A stretch of DNA of 64,000 nucleotides, taken from assembly GCF_030719295.1 (NCBI RefSeq), contig NZ_CP120997.1:2170001-2234000 (forward strand), in the 5' to 3' direction. The first letter of the stretch is position 1, and each line of letters opens with the position of its first letter. A program made the position numbers and the translations under genes. Below are positions 43,363 through 50,333 of this stretch, one piece after another. The DNA comes from Streptomyces sp. Mut1. GTDB lineage: Bacteria; Actinomycetota; Actinomycetes; Streptomycetales; Streptomycetaceae. The notes under the pieces were generated by a model, which saw nothing but the letters and a program-made list of their open reading frames with translations, did no database searches and was not told the origin of the DNA.

Positions 43363-44445
43363 TCAGGCGTGGACGGGCGCCACTTCGGTGATCCGCCGCA
43401 TCCAGCCGAACCGGTCGACGGACTCGCCCCGGTGGATGCCGTCCAGCAGGTCCCGGAAGCGGGCGGTCACCGGGCCGGCCTCCTGGGACGCGAGCCGGTA
43501 CTCCTCGCCCTGGTGGCCGAGGGAGCCCACCGGGGCCACCCCGGCGGCCGTGCCGGTGGCGAAGCACTCGGTGACGGTGCCGTCGGCGATGCCCTTGAGG
43601 ACCTCGGCCAGCTCAACCGGCCGCTCCACGACCTCGGTCCCCGCGTCCCTGGCCAGCTTCACGACGGAGTCGCGGGTCACGCCGGGCAGGACGGTGCGGT
43701 CGAGCGCGGGCGTGGTGAGCACGCCGTCGATCACGAAGAAGGCGTTCAGCTCGCCGATCTGCTGGATGAAGCGGCCCTGCGGCCCGTCGAGCCACAGCAC
43801 GTGGTCGTTGCCGTAGTTGTCGGCGATCTCCCCGGGCACCACGCCCGCCGCGAGCCCGCCCGCGGTGTTCACGTCACCGGTGCCACCGGGCCAGGCCCGT
43901 ACGTATCCGTCCAGGGTCAGGGCCTTCAGCGGCTTGGCCTCGGCGGCGGCCGGCACCGAGCCGAGCACGTAGAAGAGGCAGTCGTCCGCGGGTCCCGCGG
44001 TCAGGCCCGAGCCGTCGGCGGCGAGCACCGCGCGCAGCCGCAGGCAGGACCCCGCCTCCCGCGCCAGCCAGCCCTCGTCCAGCTCGACCATCGCCCGTAC
44101 CGAACTCCACACCCGGTCGAAGTCGACCTGCGGCATCGCGAGACGGCGGGCCCCGTTGTTCAGCCGCTTGATGTGGCTGTCGGGACGGAACACGGCGACC
44201 GTGCCGTCCGCGAGCCGGTACGCGGCGAGCTCGTCGATGACGCTCTGCCCGCTGAGCACGGCGGCGGCCGTGGGGCGCAGCGCCGGGACGCTGTCCCGGT
44301 CGGCCACGGTCAGCCGCTGCCAGCCGCGCCGCTTGCCGGTCCGCATGAAGAAGGCGTGGTCGGTGAGGACGGCACCGGCCGGCCCGTCCGCCTCGGGCCT
44401 GGGGCGTGGGGTGGTCGTGGGGGTGACGGTCAGTTCGTTGCTCAT
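43363..44445 (-). CDS. Branched-chain aminotransferase homologue lacking the PLP lysine
   Basis: A 360-residue class IV aminotransferase fold. The C-terminal half is clearly BCAT-like (VLWLDGPQGRFIQQIGELNAFF, DGVLTTP, LPGVTRDS, ECFATGTAAGVAPVG). At the site where PLP forms its Schiff base, BCATs read GGTGxxKxxGNYAA, but here it is GGTGDVNTAGGLAA, so Lys is Asn193 (codon AAC). Other active-site residues also differ: the YGQxxFEGLKAYR block is SGQSVIDELAAYR, the Arg before the SARR motif is Lys94, and the EExxxMN block is IQQIGELN. It cannot be a normal transaminase. It could pair with the intact BCAT at 46291 or have a new role. Its start overlaps the ATP-grasp stop (ATGA). Confidence 0.88.
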   Translation of the reverse strand: MSNELTVTPTTTPRPRPEADGPAGAVLTDHAFFMRTGKRRGWQRLTVADRDSVPALRPTAAAVLSGQSVIDELAAYRLADGTVAVFRPDSHIKRLNNGARRLAMPQVDFDRVWSSVRAMVELDEGWLAREAGSCLRLRAVLAADGSGLTAGPADDCLFYVLGSVPAAAEAKPLKALTLDGYVRAWPGGTGDVNTAGGLAAGVVPGEIADNYGNDHVLWLDGPQGRFIQQIGELNAFFVIDGVLTTPALDRTVLPGVTRDSVVKLARDAGTEVVERPVELAEVLKGIADGTVTECFATGTAAGVAPVGSLGHQGEEYRLASQEAGPVTARFRDLLDGIHRGESVDRFGWMRRITEVAPVHA

Positions 44446-45695
44446 GCGGGGACACCTTCCTTGTCCTGGTGGCCGACGCCGTCGACGTCGACCCTCACGT
44501 CTGCGAGGACCGAGGCGACGAGGCGCTCGACCCGGTCAAGGTCGCCCTCGAAGTGGATACGGGCGACCCGGTTGCTGAAAATGTCGCCCGGGTCGAGCAC
44601 CGCCCCCGGCTCGGCCTCCGGAAGCAGGCCGCGGAATTCGGCCGCCTCGGTGAAGGCGTCGATACCGGGGAGCGTTCCGGCGAAGGCGCCGGGCCGGTCG
44701 GTGGTGACGAACGCGAGACCCGCGCTGACCGGCGACAGCGCGCCGGGGTCGTGGACCACGCCGCGTGCGGCGTCCGCCGTGGCCGCGCACAGGTCCACGC
44801 CGGGGCCCGCGAGCACCAGTTCGGGGATGTTGTCGCCGGCGAGCCGGGCCCCGACCTCGATCAGGACGGGGCCGCGGTCGCGGTCGATCCGGGCCTCGAT
44901 GTGGAACGGGCCCACCGTGAGGTCGAAGCCGGCCACGACCTCGCGGGCGAAGCGTTCCAGGACCTCGCCGTGCGGCGAGCGCTCCGGCGCGGTGGCGATG
45001 TGGCCCATCTCGAAGAAGTCCGGCGGGGTGGAGAGGAACTTGGTGGTGACGCTCGCGAGGTGCGGGCCCTGTGCGTCGACCCAGCCGTCGAGGGAGAACT
45101 CGGGGCCCTCCACGTACTCCTCGACCAGGGCGGTCCGGCGCGGGTCCGGGTGGAACTTCACGTCCTCGCCGGGGTCGTGGACGACGGCGCAGGCCCGTGC
45201 GTAGGCGTCCTGGTCGTGGCAGAGGCTCACCATCAGGCTGCCGCCGCAGTCGACCGGCTTGACGACGACCGGGAACGGCAGCGGGCAGGGGCCCGCGTCC
45301 CCGGGGCCGACCACGACCGAGCGCGGGTGGGCGACGCCGCGCTCCACGCAGCGCCGGCGCATGACGTCCTTCTGCCGCACGGCCTCGGCCGCCCCGGCGC
45401 CGAGCGCGGGCAGCCCGAGGGTCCGGGCCAGCTCGGCGGCCTCCTGCACGGCGTACTCGAAGCCGGCGACCACCCCGGTCGGCGCGGTCCCGGTCTTCGC
45501 GGCCGCCTCCTCGACCAGGCTGAGCAGCCCGGCCACCCCCGCGTCGGGGTGCCAGTCGACGACGGTCGCCCCGGAGCGCACCTCGGGCGGCAGCAGTTCG
45601 GGGAACTGGGTGGGAACGAGGCAGGGGACGCCGGCGGCCACCATGCGGGCGGTGAGCCGGACGCCGGCCGACAGGGGCTGGACGACGATCAACAT
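44442..45695 (-). CDS. ATP-grasp ligase (first of two)
   Basis: A 417-residue ATP-grasp enzyme of the carboxylate-amine ligase type (BacD/carbamoyl-phosphate-synthase-like). Nucleotide and metal motifs: PFPVVVKPVDCGGSLMV, ALVEEYVEGPEFSLDGW, and FHIEARIDRDRG followed by PVLIEVGARLAGDNIPEL with the Mg-binding Glu and Arg. Such enzymes activate a carboxylate as acyl phosphate and join it to an amine, for instance to make dipeptides. The gene overlaps the BacA-like gene by seven bases and the following BCAT-like gene by four. The substrates are unknown. Confidence 0.92.
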   Translation of the reverse strand: MLIVVQPLSAGVRLTARMVAAGVPCLVPTQFPELLPPEVRSGATVVDWHPDAGVAGLLSLVEEAAAKTGTAPTGVVAGFEYAVQEAAELARTLGLPALGAGAAEAVRQKDVMRRRCVERGVAHPRSVVVGPGDAGPCPLPFPVVVKPVDCGGSLMVSLCHDQDAYARACAVVHDPGEDVKFHPDPRRTALVEEYVEGPEFSLDGWVDAQGPHLASVTTKFLSTPPDFFEMGHIATAPERSPHGEVLERFAREVVAGFDLTVGPFHIEARIDRDRGPVLIEVGARLAGDNIPELVLAGPGVDLCAATADAARGVVHDPGALSPVSAGLAFVTTDRPGAFAGTLPGIDAFTEAAEFRGLLPEAEPGAVLDPGDIFSNRVARIHFEGDLDRVERLVASVLADVRVDVDGVGHQDKEGVPA

Positions 45696-46294
45696 GCGTG
45701 CGTGCTCCCCGTGTCGGTGCCGGATTCGTCACCGGGGGTCCGGCCGACGTGCAGGGTGAAGATCATCGGCACCGGGCCGAAGTTTCTGATCAGCCTCAGT
45801 CCTTCGGCGGCGGCAGCGGGCCCGGTGGTCACACATGCGTCGTACTGTCCGGCCGCGCACAGCGCGGCGGCGCGCGAGTTGCTGCTGGTGAGCGTGACGT
45901 CGCCGAGCCCGGCCACCAGGCTGCTGGGCGCCGGGTGGCTGACGATCGTGGCCGTGCCGGAGTGGTCGGGGCGTCCGGCCAGGACCATGTCGTGGGTGTC
46001 GAGGATGAAGCTGTCGGCCATCTCCAGGCGGTGCAGGTTCTGGAAGACGAGGTCGTGCAGCCGGGGGTAGACGGCGCAGGCGAGGATGGCCTCGGTGCCG
46101 TCGAAGGCCATCGCGTCGAGGCCGTCCTCCACCTCGGTGTGCAGCGTCACGTCCCCCGCGATACCGCGCCCGGCGAGCCAGTGGTGGGCGGCCTTCTCCA
46201 GGTTGGTGCCCATGGGGCCCAGCGTGTGGATCACGGTGACCCTCGAAAGCGCGCCCTCACGGTCGCCCTTCAAGGCCGCGTTGTTGTCGCTCAT
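45689..46294 (-). CDS. BacA-like prephenate decarboxylase homologue (prephenate dehydratase fold)
   Basis: A 201-residue protein of the prephenate dehydratase fold without a regulatory ACT domain. It aligns best with BacA of bacilysin biosynthesis: HTLGPMGTNLEKAA near the start, IVSHPAPSSL, and LTSSNSRAAA. True dehydratases end their catalytic domain with a Thr-Arg-Phe motif; here the region reads FGPVPMIFTLHVG, close in form to BacA and lacking the TRF motif. BacA-type enzymes decarboxylate prephenate without aromatising the ring, giving non-aromatic amino acid precursors. The short conserved blocks make the exact reaction uncertain. The start overlaps the BCAT stop (ATGA). Confidence 0.75.
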   Translation of the reverse strand: MSDNNAALKGDREGALSRVTVIHTLGPMGTNLEKAAHHWLAGRGIAGDVTLHTEVEDGLDAMAFDGTEAILACAVYPRLHDLVFQNLHRLEMADSFILDTHDMVLAGRPDHSGTATIVSHPAPSSLVAGLGDVTLTSSNSRAAALCAAGQYDACVTTGPAAAAEGLRLIRNFGPVPMIFTLHVGRTPGDESGTDTGSTHAC

Positions 46295-47388
46295 GCGCGT
46301 CGTCCCCCGTTCTCGTCGGCCCGCCCGATGGTCCGCAGCCAGCCGTGCGCGTCGGGCGTACGTCTGTGCTGGGCGTCGAGCAGGCTGTTGCGTAGCAGCG
46401 CCGTCATCGGTCCCTCTCCGCCGTCGCCGACGGTCATGTCCTCGCCGCCGATGCCGACCCGGCCCACCGGGACGACGACACCGGCCGTGCCGCAGGCGAA
46501 CATCTCGGCCAGCCGGCCGGAGCGCAGCCCGTCGCGGACGGCGTCGATCGTGGTGTGCTCCTGTGCCGCCGCGATCCCCCGGTCCTGGGCCAGGGTCAGC
46601 AGCGAGTCGCGGGTCAGGCCGCGGACGATGGTGCCGTCGCACGGCGGGGTCGACAGCCGGGGCTCCGTCCCGTCGCGCCAGACGAGGAAGACGTTCATGG
46701 TGCTCAGCTCCTCGATCCGGCTCCGTTCGAGCCCGTCGAGCCACAGCACCTCGTCGTACCCGGCGGCCTGTGCCTCGGTCCGGGTGAGCAGGCCGGCGGC
46801 GTAGTTGCCGGCGCACTTGGACTCACCGGTCCCGCCGCGTACGGCCCGCACCGTGTCGGTCGACGTGGTCACCGAGAGCGGCCGGAAGTCGGCCCCGAAG
46901 CAGGGGTCGGCCGGGTAGGCCAGGATCACGCACCGGTAGCGCCTGGAAGGCCTCAGCCCCAGGTCCGGCTCGGTGGCGATGAGCAGCGGCCTCAGGTAGA
47001 GGCTCTGCCCGTAGCCGCCGGGCACCCACTGCTCGTCGGCCGCGACCAGGGCGGCGCACGCCCGTACGAACAGCTCGGCGGGCATCTCGGCCATCGCGAG
47101 CCTCGCGGCGGACCTGGCCAGGCGTCGCCCGTGGTCCTCGGCCCGGAAGAGGTGCACCGATCCGTCGGCGGCCCGGAACGCCTTCAGGCCCTCGAACACG
47201 GCCTGCCCGTAGTGGAGTCCGAGGGTGGCGGGGTCCATCGCGAGATCGGACCAGGGCTCGACGCGCGGCTCGGACCAGCCGGTGCCTGCGTCCCAGTCGA
47301 CGACGGTGGTGTGTCCGGTGGAGTGACGGCAGAAGCCCGGGTCCCTGAGGATCGCGTCGAGCTCCGCGGTGCGGCGCGGCTCAGACAT
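46291..47388 (-). CDS. Branched-chain-type aminotransferase (class IV), intact
   Basis: A 365-residue BCAT-like PLP enzyme with a full active site: LHYGQAVFEGLKAFR, the Schiff-base Lys191 in RGGTGESKCAGNYAAGLL, the Arg of LYLRPLLIATE, EELSTMNVFLVW and FACGTAGVVVPVG. It probably aminates a 2-oxo acid made by the pathway, such as the product of the BacA-like enzyme, or supplies a branched-chain-like residue. It overlaps the upstream gene by 8 bp and the BacA-like gene by 4 bp. The lysine-less homologue at 43363 is in the same operon. Confidence 0.93.
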   Translation of the reverse strand: MSEPRRTAELDAILRDPGFCRHSTGHTTVVDWDAGTGWSEPRVEPWSDLAMDPATLGLHYGQAVFEGLKAFRAADGSVHLFRAEDHGRRLARSAARLAMAEMPAELFVRACAALVAADEQWVPGGYGQSLYLRPLLIATEPDLGLRPSRRYRCVILAYPADPCFGADFRPLSVTTSTDTVRAVRGGTGESKCAGNYAAGLLTRTEAQAAGYDEVLWLDGLERSRIEELSTMNVFLVWRDGTEPRLSTPPCDGTIVRGLTRDSLLTLAQDRGIAAAQEHTTIDAVRDGLRSGRLAEMFACGTAGVVVPVGRVGIGGEDMTVGDGGEGPMTALLRNSLLDAQHRRTPDAHGWLRTIGRADENGGRRA

Positions 47389-48625
47389 GGACTTCGGAAC
47401 CCCACAGGCCGAGCGGTGCGAGAGGCCCGCCGTACCGGTCGGGTTTGCCCTCCGGGCGGCGCAGCAGCGTCCCGAAGAGGAAGTCCACGGCCGCCGACCG
47501 GTAGGCCGCGTCGTCCTCGGTGCGCTCGATCTCCTCGATCAGGCCCACGAGTTCACGTACCGACGCGACGATCCGTGCCTTGGAACCCAGACATCGGCGC
47601 CCCTGGTCGTCCTGGGTGAACAGCCCCTGGGACGCGAGCCAGGTACCCAGTGCGAAGCCGGTGCCCGCGTCGAAGTTGCGCAGGGGCTCGGGCTGCGCCG
47701 GGTAGCGCAGGAGCCGTTCGAGAATGATGTATTCGAAGACGATCCGGCCGTACGGCACGTCCTCCTCGAAGCAGGCGATGGCCGACAGCATGTCGACCTT
47801 CAGCTCCTCCAGGAGTCCGGGCCGCCAGGTCGTCTTGATCGCCAGGTGCTGGTCGAGGGGGCGCGGGCCCGTGTGGTGGAAGTAGTCGTGCATGTATCCC
47901 CAGACGCAGCGCGCCTGGTAGGTGTCCTCCGGGTCCACGTCCGCGGAGACGAGGGTGTCCTCACCCTCGAAGGGCGAGCCGGGTCCGCACAGACGCTCGG
48001 TGATCGCCAGGGTCTGGGCGTAGATCTCGGTGTGCCGGTTGAAGAAGAACCAGGCGAAGTTCTGGTCGGTACACCGGGTGGCGGAGGGGATGTTCTCGGG
48101 GAAGAAGACCACGCAGTTGCCCTCCCGCAGACCGCGCGAGGCGGACAGCAGCCGGGTCGACTGGAAGACGGCCTTGGGGTGCGGGTAGGCGGCCTGGAGA
48201 GCAGGGGTGCTCTCGGGGTCCTCGCGGATCACCGAGAACGCTTCGATGTGGACGTCGTGCCGGTCGCTGTTGGGCAGCGTCACGGGCCCCACGAAGGCGG
48301 CGGCCTCGCCGTCCCTGGGCGCGGGCACGCTGTCGCGGGTGGCGTCGAAGTGCGGTACGCCCTCGCAGTCCGCGTCCTGCCAGGCCCGCAGGTCCTTGCA
48401 GGTGGCGGCGATCTGCGCCTGCGGCATCAGGCCCCGCATGCCCTCGACGGCGGTACAGATCGCGTCGATGGCGGAACGTATCTCCTCGTCGGAGCCCGCC
48501 GGAGCGGCACCGGACGGCTCACTTCCGCCGGCCCGGGGCCGACTGCGCAGAACTCTCAGGGAGTTGACCGCGGGAACGACGTTTCGCTCGAACTCCAGAA
48601 GTGTGGCGACAGTACGCGGCCCCAC
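47381..48625 (-). CDS. Uncharacterised protein with HDxxH...ExxxD motif (possibly DUF6421-like)
   Basis: A 414-residue soluble protein and the first gene of the operon. I do not recognise it with certainty; it recalls Streptomyces proteins annotated as DUF6421. Conserved-looking features are FFPENIPS, WFFFNRH, GYMHDYFHHTG and LLEELKVDMLSAIACFEED. His246 and His250 (HDYFH) followed 24 residues later by Glu274-x3-Asp278 form an HDxxH-n-ExxxD pattern reminiscent of gluzincin zinc enzymes, with Asp instead of the general-base Glu. This suggests a metal site but not a reaction. GTG 48625 opens the operon and its 3' end overlaps the intact BCAT by 8 bp. Confidence 0.7.
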   Translation of the reverse strand: MGPRTVATLLEFERNVVPAVNSLRVLRSRPRAGGSEPSGAAPAGSDEEIRSAIDAICTAVEGMRGLMPQAQIAATCKDLRAWQDADCEGVPHFDATRDSVPAPRDGEAAAFVGPVTLPNSDRHDVHIEAFSVIREDPESTPALQAAYPHPKAVFQSTRLLSASRGLREGNCVVFFPENIPSATRCTDQNFAWFFFNRHTEIYAQTLAITERLCGPGSPFEGEDTLVSADVDPEDTYQARCVWGYMHDYFHHTGPRPLDQHLAIKTTWRPGLLEELKVDMLSAIACFEEDVPYGRIVFEYIILERLLRYPAQPEPLRNFDAGTGFALGTWLASQGLFTQDDQGRRCLGSKARIVASVRELVGLIEEIERTEDDAAYRSAAVDFLFGTLLRRPEGKPDRYGGPLAPLGLWGSEVHV

Positions 48626-48977
48626 AGCACCCCCCGTTAGTGCCCCTCGGATGAGTCCCGCAGAGGGAACGTGCCTGATCGGCGCCTCATCCGAACCGTT
48701 CGATCCAGGAAGCTAGCGGCGTGACTCCCCAACAGGCAAGGGTTGTTCGGATGTTGGTACATCACCCACTTCCTTCCCCGCTCAGCGGACGCGGCCGCGA
48801 TCCTGGTGTAAGGCCTGCGGGCGGCAGCCGGGTGCTTATACTCTGGCACCGCCCTGCGAGTGAGCGCGTTCGCCCAACTATCTCGGAATGCGGACTGGTT
48901 CATGGCCCCGCCTCCCGGCCGGCCACGACCACGGAGATCCTGTTCAACGAACTCGGTGACACGAAATACGGGGGAGC
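48626..48977. promoter_or_regulatory. 352-bp divergent control region of the biosynthetic locus
   Basis: No gene is seen. TCGGATGAG (48647-48655) and CTCATCCGA (48686-48694) form an inverted repeat 30 bp apart, and a third TCGGATG lies at 48747-48753. TATACT (48837-48842) is a good -10 hexamer for the plus-strand MFS gene, without an obvious -35. The region is less GC-rich than its surroundings. The repeats are candidates for a regulator's binding sites; no regulator gene is in the locus. Confidence 0.5.
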
Positions 48978-50333
48978 ATGAGTCACGAAGCGAGGGAGAA
49001 CACGGCCGAGGCGCCCGGGGAGGACGGCGGCAGCGATACGAGGACGCCGCCCCGCGCCTATATGCCGGGCCCCCAGGTGGCGCGTTTCGTGGGCGGTCGC
49101 GGACTGGCCGCTCTGGGCGATCAGTTCCTCCTGTTCGCCATTCCGCTGCTCGCCTACAAAATGACGGGCAGCGCGTCGCAGACCGGCCTGATCTTCCTGG
49201 TCGAATGGCTGCCCCGGGTGATATTCCTGCCCGTGGCCGGGGTGTTCGCGGACCGAATACGCAGCTACCTCCTGTATATCGGCTCGGACTTCGTCCGCTC
49301 CGGTCTTGCGCTGACCGCGTTCGCCCTGATGTTCCTCGTGCCCGACGGCAAGTTCCTCACGCTGTGCGTGCTGGCCGCCGGCATGTCGGTGGCCGGCGCG
49401 CAGTCGTACGTCGCCCTTGAGGCCACGCTCCCCCGGTTCGTCCCGATGGACCAGATGGTCCGGGCGCAGTCGATCATCCAGGGGACCGAGCAGACCAGTG
49501 AGGTCATCGGCCCCGTCCTGGCCGCGCTGCTCGCCTCCGCGCTGCCGACCACCAGCCTGCTCGCCGTGATCGGTGTGGTCTACGGGCTGACCACGCTCAA
49601 CACCCTTACGCTGCGCCGCTGGTTGCGCACCGAGACGCTCTCCGGGAACACCGGGGAACCCACCACCGTCCGTTCCGTGGCCACCGGCATCGGCGAGGGC
49701 GTGACGACCCTGCTCAAGCTGCCCGCGATCCTGGGCCTGGTCGGACTGACCATGACGGTCAACCTCATGGTCGGCGTCGGAATGGCCACCAGCGCCGCGA
49801 CCACCGTGGGCGTCTTCCACCAACCGGACAAGTACTACGGGGCGTTGAGCACCGGCGCCGGCATCGTGGGCATCCTGACGTTCTTCGTCGTCCCGAAGGT
49901 GACGAAGCGGCTGAATCCTTTCGCCGCCCTGATGACGTCCTACTCCCTGATCGCGCTGGGCGGCATCGGAGTCGGCCTGGCGAATACCTTCACCCAGTAC
50001 GCACTGAGCTACGCGGTCCTGCTCGGGACCGTCGGGTTCTTCAACGTCGTCATACGCACGGAGCGCGTCAGGAGAATTCCGCGCGAGCACTTCGCGAAGA
50101 CGATCGCCATCATCATTCTCCTGAACCAGCTGTCCCTGCCCGCGGCCGGACTCCTGGTAACCCTCTTCACCACGTCCTTCAGCCCCCAGAGCATCGCCCT
50201 GGGTTCCGTCATCGGCTCCGTCTGTGCCGTCGCCCTACTCATTCCGCTTCTCGCACGCCTGAGGAACTATCATGCGCATCCTGATCCTGCACCGAGTCAC
50301 GGACAAAATGATCCGGCACGCGACGGGAATTGA
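48978..50333 (+). CDS. MFS exporter, multidrug/enterobactin-exporter-like
   Basis: A 451-residue MFS protein with about 12 helices. It opens with a ~30-residue polar tail, then PQVARFVGGRGLAALGDQFLLF, and has EWLPRVIFLPVAGVFADRIR (motif A region, with Asp and Arg) and VPKVTKRLNPFAALMTSY. This subfamily (MFS_3/EntS-like) exports siderophores and peptide antibiotics. ATG 48978 has GGGGGAG upstream. Divergent from the biosynthetic operon and overlapping the second ATP-grasp gene by 62 bp, it is the likely exporter or self-resistance pump of the product. Confidence 0.9.
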   Translation: MSHEARENTAEAPGEDGGSDTRTPPRAYMPGPQVARFVGGRGLAALGDQFLLFAIPLLAYKMTGSASQTGLIFLVEWLPRVIFLPVAGVFADRIRSYLLYIGSDFVRSGLALTAFALMFLVPDGKFLTLCVLAAGMSVAGAQSYVALEATLPRFVPMDQMVRAQSIIQGTEQTSEVIGPVLAALLASALPTTSLLAVIGVVYGLTTLNTLTLRRWLRTETLSGNTGEPTTVRSVATGIGEGVTTLLKLPAILGLVGLTMTVNLMVGVGMATSAATTVGVFHQPDKYYGALSTGAGIVGILTFFVVPKVTKRLNPFAALMTSYSLIALGGIGVGLANTFTQYALSYAVLLGTVGFFNVVIRTERVRRIPREHFAKTIAIIILLNQLSLPAAGLLVTLFTTSFSPQSIALGSVIGSVCAVALLIPLLARLRNYHAHPDPAPSHGQNDPARDGN

